A model generated the notes under the pieces. The model was not told the origin of the DNA, ran no database searches, and saw only the letters and a list, made by a program, of their open reading frames with translations. A DNA stretch of 42,915 nt. Source: Rubrivivax sp. GTDB taxonomy: Bacteria; Pseudomonadota; Gammaproteobacteria; Burkholderiales; Burkholderiaceae_C. Below, piece by piece: positions 1 to 8,465 of the stretch. The position numbers were made by a program, and so were the translations under genes. The first letter of the stretch is position 1; each line of letters starts with the position of its first letter. The stretch covers positions 1 through 42,915 of the forward strand of contig JAJTDE010000070.1 of the NCBI GenBank assembly GCA_021298085.1, read 5' to 3'.

Positions 1-1005
1 TGTCCAAGCGCCAGACCCTCACGCAATACCTGATCGAACAGCGCCGCCGCTTTCCGCAGGCCAGCGGCGAGCTCAACGCCCTGATCCTGGACGTCTCCAT
101 CGCCTGCAAGGCCATTGCCCGCGCGGTAGCCTTCGGTGAACTGTCGGAATCCAACGGTCTGGCGATGCAGATCTCGGCCAGCACGGCGGCCGCGGCCGGC
201 GGCGGAGTCAACGTGCAGGGTGAGGTGCAGAAGCCTCTGGACGTGATCAGCAACGAGATGTTCATCCGCCAGACGGAATGGTCGGGCCACCTGGCTGGCA
301 TGGCCTCGGAAGAGATGGACGCGCCCTACCAGATCCCGGAGGGTTACGCCCGCGGCAAGTACCTGCTGGTCTTCGACCCGCTGGACGTTCCTCCAGCCCG
401 GGGCCACCCAGGTGGCCGCGGGGTATGCGCTCTACGGCCCGGTGACGATGCTGGTGCTCAGTGTGGGCGACGGGGTCGTCGGCTTCACGCTGGACCCGAA
501 CCTGGGTGAGTTCAAGCTGACGCACCCGCACATCCGCATCCCGGAAGACACCCACGAATTTGCCATCAACACCAGCAACAGCCGCTTCTGGGAACCGCCG
601 GTCAAGCGTTATGTGGATGAGTGCCTTGCGGGCCGCAGCGGCGCCCGCGGCAAGGACTTCAACATGCGCTGGATCGCCAGCATGGTGGCCGAAGCCCACC
701 GCATCCTGATGCGCGGCGGCGTCTTCCTCTACCCGCGTGACACCAAGGACCCGTCCAAGCCCGGACGCCTGCGCCTGCTGTACGAGGCCAACCCCATCGG
801 ATTCATCATGGAACAGGCCGGCGGCCGCGCCAGTACCGGGCGCCAGCCCGTGCTGGGGGTCAAGCCCAGTGCACTGCACCAGCGCATCGGCCTGGTCTTT
901 GGCTCCAAGCACGAGGTCGAACGCATCGAGCGTTACCACCATGAACCGTCGGCTGACCGTACCGAGGCGCCGTTGTTTGCCGCCCGCAGCCTGTTCCGCG
1001 ACTGA
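1..1005 (+). pseudogene. cbbF: Class I fructose-1,6-bisphosphatase, disrupted by internal deletion and frameshift (5' base outside window)
   Basis: Encodes class I FBPase, which converts fructose-1,6-bisphosphate to fructose-6-phosphate in the Calvin cycle and gluconeogenesis. The window opens on the last two bases of the presumed start codon; the first frame reads SKRQTLTQYLIEQRRR and holds [22 protein letters not shown] and FDPLD. At about 384-390 the family's GSSNxD segment and roughly 30 further residues are absent, and the protein resumes in another frame at [13 protein letters not shown]. It then continues normally through [17 protein letters not shown] to the stop at 1003-1005. The missing bases must number 2 modulo 3. 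The lost segment includes metal- and phosphate-binding residues, so the product as written would be inactive. It is followed 26 bp later by cbbP. A sequencing or assembly deletion is an equal alternative to a true pseudogene. Confidence 0.88.
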
Positions 1006-1031
1006 ATCTTCCCTTCGCCACGAGCCCTGCC

Positions 1032-1916
1032 ATGTCAGAACGTCACCCCATCATCGCCATCACCGGCTCATCGGGCGCCGGCACCACCTCCGTCACGCGC
1101 ACCTTCGAAAACATCTTCCGCCGCGAAGGCGTCAGGGCCGCGGTGATCGAGGGCGACAGCTTCCACCGCTTTGACCGCAAGGAAATGAAGCTGCGCCAGG
1201 CCGAGGCCGAGAAGGCCGGCAACGAACACTTCAGCCACTTCGGCCCTGAGAACAACCTGTTCGGCGAGCTGGAAAGCCTGTTCCGCAGCTACACCGAAAC
1301 CGGCCAGGGCAAGCGCCGCAAGTACCTGCATGACCCGGTCGAAGCCGCCCCTTACGGGCAGGAACCTGGCACCTTCACGCCCTGGGAACCGCTGCCCGAG
1401 GCCACCGACATGCTGTTCTACGAAGGCCTGCACGGCGCGGTGGTGACGCCCGAGGTCAACGTGGCGCGCTACCCTGACCTCCTGATCGGCGTGGTGCCGG
1501 TCATCAACCTGGAGTGGATCCAGAAGCTGTATCGCGACAAGAACGTGCGTGGCTATTCGGCCGAGGCCGTCACGGATACCATCCTGCGCCGCATGCCCGA
1601 CTATGTGCACTACATCTGCCCGCAGTTTGCGCACACGCATGTGAACTTCCAGCGCGTACCGGTGGTGGACACCAGCAACCCCTTCATCGCGCGGGACATC
1701 CCCACCGCAGACGAAAGCCTGTGTGTGATCCGTTTTGCCAAGCCCAAGGGCATTGACTTCCAATACCTTCTGAACATGATCGACAACTCCTGGATGAGCC
1801 GGGCCAACACCATCGTGGTGCCGGGCGGAAAGATGGCACTGGCCATGGAACTGATCTTCACGCCCTTCATCTGGCGCATGATGGAACGGCGCCAGCGCGC
1901 CCTGGGAGCGCTCTGA
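1032..1916 (+). CDS. cbbP: Phosphoribulokinase
   Basis: Phosphorylates ribulose-5-phosphate with ATP to ribulose-1,5-bisphosphate, the CO2 acceptor of the Calvin cycle; cytosolic. The 294-residue product has an N-terminal P-loop (GSSGAGTTS, residues 12-20), followed by EGDSFHRFDR and the GPENNLF segment typical of the octameric proteobacterial enzyme, and YEGLHG mid-protein. Length matches the family (about 290). No strong Shine-Dalgarno precedes the ATG, consistent with translation inside an operon. Its stop overlaps the cbbT start by one base. Phosphoribulokinase is essentially diagnostic of the Calvin cycle. Confidence 0.96.
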   Translation: MSERHPIIAITGSSGAGTTSVTRTFENIFRREGVRAAVIEGDSFHRFDRKEMKLRQAEAEKAGNEHFSHFGPENNLFGELESLFRSYTETGQGKRRKYLHDPVEAAPYGQEPGTFTPWEPLPEATDMLFYEGLHGAVVTPEVNVARYPDLLIGVVPVINLEWIQKLYRDKNVRGYSAEAVTDTILRRMPDYVHYICPQFAHTHVNFQRVPVVDTSNPFIARDIPTADESLCVIRFAKPKGIDFQYLLNMIDNSWMSRANTIVVPGGKMALAMELIFTPFIWRMMERRQRALGAL

Positions 1917-3928
1917 TGGCCTCGAACTCCACCACCCAAGTCCTGCGCGGCAGCGCCGGCTGCACCGACCCCCGCGCCAATGCCCTGCGTGCGCTGGCCA
2001 TCGACGCCGTCCAGAAGGCCAACTCCGGCCACCCCGGCGCCCCCATGGGCATGGCCGAGATGGCCGTCGCCCTGTGGTGCTCGCACCTCAAGCACAACCC
2101 GAGCGACCCGCACTGGCCAGACCGTGACCGCTTTGTGCTCAGCAACGGCCATGCCTCCATGCTGCTCTACGGCCTGCTGCACCTGAGCGGCTACGACCTG
2201 CCCATGAGCGAACTGAAGGCCTTCCGCCAACTGCACAGCCGCACCCCCGGCCACCCTGAGGTGGGCATCACCCCCGGCGTGGAAACCACCACCGGCCCGC
2301 TGGGCCAGGGCCTGGCCAATGCGGTGGGCATGGCACTGGCCGAACAGCGTCTGGCGCACGAGTTCAACCGCCCAGGCCACCACATCGTCGACCACCACAC
2401 CTACGTCTTCCTGGGTGACGGCTGCCTGATGGAAGGCATCAGCCACGAGGCCTGCTCGCTGGCCGGTGTGTGGGGCCTGAACAAGCTGGTGGCCCTGTAC
2501 GACGACAACGGCATCAGCATCGATGGCCCCGTCGACGGTTGGTTCCGCGACGACACCGCCGCGCGCTTCCGCGCCTACGGCTGGGACGTGATCGGCCCGA
2601 TCGACGGGCATGACCTGTCGGCACTGGACAGCGCGCTGCAGACAGCCCGCAGCAGCACCAGCAAGCCCACGCTGGTCATCTGCCGCACCACCATCGGCCA
2701 GGGCTCTCCGAACCGGGCCGGCACCGCCAAGGCCCACGGAGAACCCCTGGGTGCCGAAGAGATCCAGCGCGTGCGTGACGCCATGGGCTGGAAGGCCGGC
2801 CCCTTCGAGATCCCCGACGACGTGCGTCGCGACTTCGACGGCCGACCGCGCGGCCAGGCGGCACAAGCCCGCTGGACCGCCGCATTCGAGGCCTACCAGG
2901 CTGAACACCCTGAGCTGGCCAAGGAACTGATGCGCCGGGTCAAGGGCCAGTTGCCCTTGGCCTTCAGCGTCAGCGTGCAGACGGCGCTGGCCAAGTTCCA
3001 GGCCACGCCGGAAGCTGTGGCCTCCCGCAAGGCCTCGCAGAAGGCGCTGGCAGCCCTGGCACCCCTGGTGCCTGAGATGCTGGGCGGCAGCGCCGACCTC
3101 ACCGGCTCCAACCTCACCGATTTCCCGGGGGGTGCGGAACGCCACGTGTCCTACGGCGTGCGCGAATTTGGCATGGCCGCCATCCTGAACGGCCTGGCAC
3201 TGCACGGCGGGTTCATCCCCTACGCGGGTACCTTCCTGACTTTCAGCGACTACAGCCGCAACGCCATCCGCATGGCGGCGCTCATGAAGCTGCGGGTGAT
3301 CCACGTCTTCACGCACGATTCCATCGGGCTCGGCGAGGACGGCCCCACCCACCAGAGCATCGAACACGTGCCGTCGCTGCGGCTGATGCCCCAGCTGGAC
3401 GTCTGGCGGCCCTGCGACAGCATCGAGACCACCGTAGCCTGGGCCTGTGCGCTGCAGCGTTCCGACGGCCCGTCGGCCCTCGCGCTGTCGCGCCAAGGAC
3501 TGCCGCAGCTGGCGAAGGCTGACCAGGCCGAGCAGATTGCCCGTGGTGGTTATGTGCTGGCCGAGCCGGCCGATGGCAAGGCCGCGCAGGCGGTGATCAT
3601 CGGCACCGGTTCCGAGCTGCAGCTGGCGCTGAAGGCCCAGGCCCTGCTGGCCGCCGACGGCGTGGCCGCACGGGTGGTGTCCATGCCCTGCACCTCGGCC
3701 TTTGACCGTCAAAGCCACGACTGGCAGCGCTCGGTGCTGCCCGCCGGCCTGCCCGTCGTGGCAGTGGAAGCGGCGCAGCCTGATTTCTGGCGCAAGTACG
3801 TGGGCCTGCACGGCGCCGTCGTGGGCATCAGCGCCTATGGTGAATCGGCCCCCGCCGGTGAGCTCTACCGCCACTTCGGCATCACCGCCGAGGCCGTCCA
3901 GGCCGCCGTGCTGCAGGTACTGCGATGA
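1916..3928 (+). CDS. cbbT: Transketolase
   Basis: Thiamine-diphosphate enzyme that moves two-carbon ketol units in the regenerative phase of the Calvin cycle and in the pentose phosphate pathway. The 670-residue length is normal. Visible landmarks are the N-terminal SGHPGAPMGMAEMA, the ThDP/Mg region GDGCLMEGISHEA with DDNGISIDG, and the pyrimidine-domain GEDGPTHQSIEH. The ATG overlaps the cbbP stop and the gene's own stop overlaps the cbbY start (ATGA), so the three genes are translationally coupled. The operon position assigns it to the cbb set rather than a housekeeping tktA, although sequence alone does not separate them. Confidence 0.95.
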   Translation: MASNSTTQVLRGSAGCTDPRANALRALAIDAVQKANSGHPGAPMGMAEMAVALWCSHLKHNPSDPHWPDRDRFVLSNGHASMLLYGLLHLSGYDLPMSELKAFRQLHSRTPGHPEVGITPGVETTTGPLGQGLANAVGMALAEQRLAHEFNRPGHHIVDHHTYVFLGDGCLMEGISHEACSLAGVWGLNKLVALYDDNGISIDGPVDGWFRDDTAARFRAYGWDVIGPIDGHDLSALDSALQTARSSTSKPTLVICRTTIGQGSPNRAGTAKAHGEPLGAEEIQRVRDAMGWKAGPFEIPDDVRRDFDGRPRGQAAQARWTAAFEAYQAEHPELAKELMRRVKGQLPLAFSVSVQTALAKFQATPEAVASRKASQKALAALAPLVPEMLGGSADLTGSNLTDFPGGAERHVSYGVREFGMAAILNGLALHGGFIPYAGTFLTFSDYSRNAIRMAALMKLRVIHVFTHDSIGLGEDGPTHQSIEHVPSLRLMPQLDVWRPCDSIETTVAWACALQRSDGPSALALSRQGLPQLAKADQAEQIARGGYVLAEPADGKAAQAVIIGTGSELQLALKAQALLAADGVAARVVSMPCTSAFDRQSHDWQRSVLPAGLPVVAVEAAQPDFWRKYVGLHGAVVGISAYGESAPAGELYRHFGITAEAVQAAVLQVLR

Positions 3929-4710
3929 GCACACTGCGCGCCCTGCTGTGGGACGTCGACGGCACGCTGACCGAGTCCGAAGGCGACGGCCACCTGGCCG
4001 CCTTCAACCACGCCTTCGAGGCGCTGGGTGTGCCCTGGCGCTGGGACGACACGCACTACGGCGCGTTGCTGCGCATCACCGGAGGGCGCGAGCGGCTGCT
4101 GCACGACATGGCGCAGCGCAGCAATGCGCCCCATGAACCCGGCGAACGTGAGCGGCTGGCACGTGAGCTGCATGCGCTGAAGAACGAGCGTTATGCCCAG
4201 ATCATGGACAGCGGTGCGCTGCCCTTGCGCCCTGGTGTGGCCGCGCTGATCGAACAGGCGCACGCCGCTGGCCTGCGGCAGGCCATCGTCACCACCACCA
4301 GCCGCAGCAACGTGCAGGCCCTGCTGAGGCAGCACTTCGGCAGCCGCTGGCAGCAGCTGTTCAGTGTGCTGGTGTGCGGCGAAGACGTGCAGCAGAAGAA
4401 GCCCGACCCTCAGGCCTACCAGCTGGCGCTGGAGGCCATGAAGCTGTCACCGCTGCAGTGCCTGGCCATCGAGGATTCACCCGGCGGCAGCGCGGCCGCC
4501 AACGCGGCCGGTGTGCCGGTGGTGGTCACGCGCAGCCGTTTCTTTGCGCACGACACCATCCAGCAGGCCTTTGCCATCGGGCCAGGCTTTGACCGCCGTG
4601 ACGGCTGGCGGCCCGCACTGGACAACCCTGGCAACGGGCAGGCCGTGAGCCTGGACGACCTGCAGGCCTGGTACCGGGCGGCAGAGACGGTGTCGGCTGT
4701 CGCGCCCTGA
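3925..4710 (+). CDS. cbbY: CbbY-type HAD phosphatase (probable xylulose-1,5-bisphosphate phosphatase)
   Basis: HAD-superfamily phosphatase of 261 residues. Motif I is LWDVDGTLTES (residues 8-18), a cap region follows with DGH, AFN and TGGRER, motif II is the TTTS serine/threonine patch, motif III the QQKKPDP lysine and motif IV IEDSPGG. The DGH...TGGRER cap signature is that of CbbY, which removes the RuBisCO inhibitor xylulose-1,5-bisphosphate, rather than CbbZ phosphoglycolate phosphatase. It overlaps cbbT by 4 bp at the end of the operon segment. CbbZ is the alternative, but its usual N-terminal pattern is not seen. The substrate is inferred from family and context. Confidence 0.8.
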   Translation: MSTLRALLWDVDGTLTESEGDGHLAAFNHAFEALGVPWRWDDTHYGALLRITGGRERLLHDMAQRSNAPHEPGERERLARELHALKNERYAQIMDSGALPLRPGVAALIEQAHAAGLRQAIVTTTSRSNVQALLRQHFGSRWQQLFSVLVCGEDVQQKKPDPQAYQLALEAMKLSPLQCLAIEDSPGGSAAANAAGVPVVVTRSRFFAHDTIQQAFAIGPGFDRRDGWRPALDNPGNGQAVSLDDLQAWYRAAETVSAVAP

Positions 4711-4713
4711 GGG

Positions 4714-4729
4714 CCCGCTCCGCAGCGGG
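4714..4729 (+). terminator. Weak hairpin after the cbb genes
   Basis: CCCGCT and AGCGGG (6 bp, 4-base loop CCGC) begin 3 bp after the cbbY stop. No T-tract follows, so intrinsic termination is doubtful. The position between cbbY and the convergent MarR gene is suitable for one. Confidence 0.3.
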
Positions 4730-4775
4730 TGCCAGCGGTGGCTGAGACAGCCGGCCGTCGGCGCGCTGCACACCG

Positions 4776-5252
4776 TCACTCCGAGCTTGGCGCCCGGCTC
4801 AGTCCATTGTTGGCGGTGACCAACCGCTGCAGCAGTTGCAGGAAGCGGTGCTGATCGGCCGTCGACAAGGGCTCCAGGATGCGTGCCTGGGCGCGCCGCA
4901 TCGCGGGCTGCGCAGCCCGCAGGAGTCCCTCGCCTTCCCATGTGAGCGACAGCAGGCGCACACGCCGGTCGTTCGGGTCGGCACTGCGCTGCAGCAGCTG
5001 CCGCGTCTCCAGGCGGTCGACCACACCCGCCACGGTGGACGTGTCCAGGCCGATGGCCCGGGCCAGGCTTCGCTGGTCCAGGCCTGGCTGGTTGGCCACC
5101 GCCTGCAGCGCCGCAAACTGCACCGGCGTGATGCCCAGCGTGTCCGTCTCCTGCAGGAAGATGGCCACCGCAATCTGCTGCAGGCGCCGGATGTGATGGC
5201 CGGGAAGCTCGTCGAGGTTGATCGCGGCAACCGGGGGTGGCTTGGCTGGCAT
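4776..5252 (-). CDS. MarR-family transcriptional regulator
   Basis: Winged-helix regulator of 158 residues, normal for MarR. The segment TPVQFAALQAVANQPGLDQ followed by LARAIGLDTSTVAGVVDRLE is the recognition helix-turn-helix, and DPNDRRVRLLSLT is the wing carrying the family's conserved DxRxxxxxLT signature. It is transcribed divergently from the 3-hydroxybenzoate 6-hydroxylase gene with 92 bp between the start codons. That interval holds a perfect palindrome suited to a MarR dimer. The context suggests it represses the gentisate genes and itself until an aromatic ligand binds. The ligand is not known from the sequence. Confidence 0.93.
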   Translation of the reverse strand: MPAKPPPVAAINLDELPGHHIRRLQQIAVAIFLQETDTLGITPVQFAALQAVANQPGLDQRSLARAIGLDTSTVAGVVDRLETRQLLQRSADPNDRRVRLLSLTWEGEGLLRAAQPAMRRAQARILEPLSTADQHRFLQLLQRLVTANNGLSRAPSSE

Positions 5253-5255
5253 GAC

Positions 5256-5265
5256 GGGTTAACCC
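5256..5265. promoter_or_regulatory. 10-bp palindrome upstream of the MarR start
   Basis: GGGTTAACCC is a perfect 10-bp palindrome just 3 bp upstream of the MarR start codon, inside its presumed leader. It could be a second regulator contact or simply chance; nothing further supports it. Confidence 0.25.
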
Positions 5266-5290
5266 TGATGTTTCTGGGCCATGATATCAC

Positions 5291-5309
5291 TATGCTGATC
5301 GTCAGCATA
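5291..5309. promoter_or_regulatory. Palindromic operator between MarR gene and aromatic hydroxylase gene
   Basis: TATGCTGATCGTCAGCATA is a perfect inverted repeat with 8-bp arms and a 3-bp spacer, typical in size for a MarR dimer site. A possible -10 for the MarR gene (TATCAT on the minus strand, 5281-5286) and one for the hydroxylase (CATTAT, 5312-5317) lie on either side. One bound dimer would therefore cover both promoter spacers. Binding is inferred; the palindrome itself is directly visible. Confidence 0.7.
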
Positions 5310-5344
5310 CACATTATCAGCGCGCACTCTGAAGGGTACCCCGC

Positions 5345-6544
5345 ATGACCGCCTCGGCTTCTTCTGCACCGGTCCTCGTGGCCGGTGGTGGCATCGGGGG
5401 CCTGGCAGCAGCGCTGGCCCTGGTGCGGCAGGGTTTTGACGTCACGGTGCTGGAGCAGTCACCGCAGATCGGTGAAATCGGCGCCGGCATCCAGCTGGGG
5501 CCCAATGCCTTCGCGGCGTTTGACGCCCTGGGCGTAGGGCCTGCCGCCCGGGCGCGAGCCGTCTACACCGACAGCATGGTCATGCACGACGCCGTCGACG
5601 AAACCTTGGTCGGCCGCATCCCCACCGGCGAGGCCTTCCGGGCGCGCTTTGGCAACCCGTATGCCGTCATCCACCGCGCCGACGTGCACCTCAGCCTGCT
5701 GGAAGGTGCACAGGCCACCGGGCGCGTGCAGTTCCTGACGTCCACCCGTGTGGAGCGGGTGGAACAGCACGACAACGGCGTCACGGTGGTCGACACCCAG
5801 GGCCAGCGCCATGAAGGCTGCGCCGTCATCGGCGCCGACGGCGTGAAGTCGGTGGTTCGGCAGCAGTACGTGGGTGACCCGGCGCGGGTCACCGGCCATG
5901 TCGTCTACCGAGCCGTGGTCGACAAGCACGATTTCCCGGCCGACCTGCAATGGAACGCCGCCAGCCTGTGGGCCGGCCCCAACTGCCACCTGGTGCACTA
6001 CCCCTTGCGCGGTGGTGAGCAGTACAACGTGGTGGTCACCTTCCACTCGCGCGACACCGAGGAGTGGGGCGTGCGCGAGGGCAGCAAGGCGGAAGTGGAG
6101 AGTTATTTCCAGGGCATCTGCCCCAAGGCACGCCAATTGATCGACCTCCCCAAGCAGTGGAAACGCTGGGCCACGGCCGACCGTGAACCCATCGCGCAAT
6201 GGAGCTTCGGGCGGGCCACGCTGCTGGGTGATGCTGCCCACCCCACCACCCAGTACATGGCCCAGGGCGCGTGCATGGCCATGGAAGACGCCGTCACGCT
6301 GGGCGAGGCCCTGCGGATGCACGGCAACCACTGGGCGCCCGCGCTGACGCTGTACGAGCGTTCACGCGTGGCCCGCACCGCGCGCATCGTGCTGAGTTCC
6401 CGCGAGATGGGGCGGCTCTACCACGCCAAGGGTGTGGAACGCCTGGTGCGCAACGGCCTGTGGCAGGGCCGCTCGCCCGAGCGCTTCTACGATGCACTCG
6501 AATGGCTGTATGGCTGGACGGTGGACACCTGCCTGGCCCGATAG
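5345..6544 (+). CDS. 3-hydroxybenzoate 6-hydroxylase (FAD-dependent monooxygenase)
   Basis: Flavoprotein monooxygenase of 399 residues that, as its closest family, hydroxylates 3-hydroxybenzoate at C6 with NAD(P)H and O2 to gentisate. The N-terminal Rossmann motif VAGGGIGGLAAAL (about residues 11-23) binds FAD. A central IGADGVKSVVR and the LLGDAAHPTTQYMAQG segment complete the PHBH-type fold. A Shine-Dalgarno GAAGGG at 5331-5336 fixes the ATG at 5345. The next gene is gentisate 1,2-dioxygenase, which strongly supports gentisate as product. Salicylate 1-monooxygenase is the main alternative. The divergent MarR gene and palindrome suggest substrate induction. Confidence 0.85.
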   Translation: MTASASSAPVLVAGGGIGGLAAALALVRQGFDVTVLEQSPQIGEIGAGIQLGPNAFAAFDALGVGPAARARAVYTDSMVMHDAVDETLVGRIPTGEAFRARFGNPYAVIHRADVHLSLLEGAQATGRVQFLTSTRVERVEQHDNGVTVVDTQGQRHEGCAVIGADGVKSVVRQQYVGDPARVTGHVVYRAVVDKHDFPADLQWNAASLWAGPNCHLVHYPLRGGEQYNVVVTFHSRDTEEWGVREGSKAEVESYFQGICPKARQLIDLPKQWKRWATADREPIAQWSFGRATLLGDAAHPTTQYMAQGACMAMEDAVTLGEALRMHGNHWAPALTLYERSRVARTARIVLSSREMGRLYHAKGVERLVRNGLWQGRSPERFYDALEWLYGWTVDTCLAR

Positions 6545-6574
6545 GCCCACGCGGAGCAGAGCCCTATCGCCCGT

Positions 6575-6610
6575 GCCAACGCCCCTGCCAACGCCCCTGC
6601 CAACGCCCCC
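6575..6610 (+). repeat. 12-bp tandem repeat, three copies
   Basis: GCCAACGCCCCT is repeated three times head to tail (the last copy ends in C) in the 126-bp gap between the hydroxylase and the gentisate dioxygenase genes. It lies between the two genes, outside both coding regions. Such an array can change copy number by slippage; no function is evident. Confidence 0.8.
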
Positions 6611-6670
6611 AGCGTTCGACCCAGCCCCCGACCTTCACCGCCCGCCCACCGCCCGCCGGACACCCCGTTC

Positions 6671-7816
6671 ATGAGCACTACCGCCCCGACACCCTCCCCG
6701 GCCCCCGCACCTTCCCCCGTCACGCTGGCGCTCTCCTCGGCGCCCGGCCAGCCGGAGCCCACGCCCGCCCTGGCGCAGCTCTACCGGGGCTTCGAGCAGG
6801 AGCTGCTTGTCCCGCTGTGGACGGAGATCGGCGACCTGATGCCACCCCACCCGCGCAGCAAGGCCAGCCCCCACTGCTGGCGCTGGGAGCGGCTGCTGGC
6901 CCTGGCGGCCCAGGCAGGAGAGCTGGTGCCGGTGGGCCGCGGCGGGGAACGGCGCGCCATCGCGCTGGCCAACCCGTCACTGGGCGGCAGGCCCTATGCC
7001 ACCCCGACGCTGTGGGCCGCCATCCAGTACCTGATGCCCGGCGAGAACGCCCCCGAGCACCGCCATTCGCAGCACGCCTTCCGCTTTGTGCTGGAAGGTG
7101 AAGGTGTGTGGACGGTGGTCGGTGGCGACGCGGTGCGCATGTCGCGCGGCGACTTTCTGCCCCAGGCCGGCTGGAATTGGCACGCCCACCACAACGCCGC
7201 CACGCAGCCCATGGCCTGGCTGGACGGCCTGGACATCCCCTTTGCCGTGCACACCGAATCGCAGTTCTTCGAGTTTGGCCGCCACCAGCTCAGCGCGGCC
7301 GAACAAGCCACTCCCACGCGCTCACGCGCCGAGCGGCTGTGGGGCCACCCGGGCCTGCGCCCGGTCTCGCAGCCCGAGCCCCAGCCCGCTTCGCCCCTGC
7401 TGGCCTACCGCTGGGCCGACACCGATCGCGCCCTGGCCGACCAGCTCGCCCTGGAAGCCGAAGGCCACCCCGGCACGCTGAGCCCGGGCCACGCGGCCGT
7501 GCGCTTCACCAACCCCACCAACGGCCGGGACGTGCTGCCCACCCTGCGCACCGAGATGCACCGCCTGCGCGCCGGTGCGGCCACGCGCCGGTGGCGCGAA
7601 GTGGGCTCATCGGTCTACCAGGTCTTTGAAGGCGGTGGCCGGGTGACGGTGGGCGACACGGCGTGGACGGTGGCTCGGGGTGACCTGGTGGTGGTGCCGT
7701 CGTGGGTGCCGTTCCACGCGCAGGCCGACGACACCACGGGGATGGACCTGTTCCGCTTTGGTGATGCGCCGATCTACGAGGCCCTGCACCTGCAGCGAAC
7801 CGCGGTGGACGCCTAA
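6671..7816 (+). CDS. Gentisate 1,2-dioxygenase
   Basis: Ring-cleaving Fe(II) bicupin dioxygenase of 381 residues that opens gentisate to maleylpyruvate. The first cupin contains PEHRHSQHAFRFVLEGEG, whose histidines bind iron, and GDFLPQAGWNWHAHHN; TPTLWAAIQYLMPGE precedes them as in characterised enzymes. A second, degenerate cupin lies in the C-terminal third (VFEGGGRVTVG, GDLVVVPSWVPFHAQ). The first 30 or so residues are Pro/Ala-rich and variable, so a later start is possible, though no strong Shine-Dalgarno discriminates. It lies 126 bp after the hydroxylase gene, probably in one transcript. Maleylpyruvate isomerase and fumarylpyruvate hydrolase genes do not follow. Confidence 0.92.
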   Translation: MSTTAPTPSPAPAPSPVTLALSSAPGQPEPTPALAQLYRGFEQELLVPLWTEIGDLMPPHPRSKASPHCWRWERLLALAAQAGELVPVGRGGERRAIALANPSLGGRPYATPTLWAAIQYLMPGENAPEHRHSQHAFRFVLEGEGVWTVVGGDAVRMSRGDFLPQAGWNWHAHHNAATQPMAWLDGLDIPFAVHTESQFFEFGRHQLSAAEQATPTRSRAERLWGHPGLRPVSQPEPQPASPLLAYRWADTDRALADQLALEAEGHPGTLSPGHAAVRFTNPTNGRDVLPTLRTEMHRLRAGAATRRWREVGSSVYQVFEGGGRVTVGDTAWTVARGDLVVVPSWVPFHAQADDTTGMDLFRFGDAPIYEALHLQRTAVDA

Positions 7817-8465
7817 GGCCCGATACCGATCACCGAGTCCAGCTCGAACCGCAGGCCCGGCGACGCGCCGCCTTCCACCAGCCGAACCCGCACACCCCCC
7901 AGCACCGGGCTGCCCCAGGTCTGCACACGCTGCACCCAGGGCTGATCGGGCCAGGGCGTGCCGGCCAGGTAGCGGTGGAAATCCCCATGGGCCAGCAGGA
8001 CGGGCTTCTTCAAGGTGGCCGTCAGCCGCTGAAGTTCGGCGTTGAAGGCCTCGAAGCCGTGTCGCTCGGCATGGCCGGGCGGGTGCTCCAGGCCGGGGTT
8101 GGCCTGGAACAGCAGCACCAGGGCCTTCACGTCCGGGGCCGCCGCGCGTGCGACGTTCAGGCGCAGCCACTGCAGGACGGCCGCTTCACGGGCCTGGTCC
8201 TCCACCACGCGATCTGGCCGCGGTTGTGCGCGGGAATCGGCTGGATTGCCCGGCGGCACAGCCGCGCCCGCTGCGCCGCCCACCGCGTCAGGGCCCCGCA
8301 CCGGGCCCCGGCGGCCTGCCGGTGGCAATCGGTCCATTCGTTGTCACCCAGCGCCAGCAGCACCGGCACGGGCGGCTCGCGCAGCGGGCCAGCCGGGCTG
8401 CGCCCCGAACCAGGAACCGCCGATGCGAGCGCCCGATGCCTTCCCCGACAGCGATGAACATACAC
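7813..8465 (-). pseudogene. Remnant of a metallophosphoesterase gene (N-terminus lost, frameshifted)
   Basis: Two minus-strand frames together recall a calcineurin-like metallophosphoesterase. The upstream frame has VLLALGDNEWTDCHR, the family's GDNE metal motif. The downstream frame has VVEDQAREAAVLQWLR, ALVLLFQANPGLE and KPVLLAHGDFHRYL, ending at the stop 7813-7815. The frames switch near 8235, about where HNRGQ in one frame meets PDRVVED in the other. The distance between the GDNE motif and that point looks too short for the family. No start with the usual N-terminal D-x-H motif was found. The gene overlaps the dioxygenase stop on the other strand. The identity of the family is likely; its function is not known. 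Confidence 0.6.

Noticed and set aside
1610-3934. Long open frame of 774 codons on the minus strand opposite cbbP and cbbT
   Set aside because: High GC keeps the antisense frame open. The sense strand encodes clear phosphoribulokinase and transketolase, and the antisense product has no recognisable domain.
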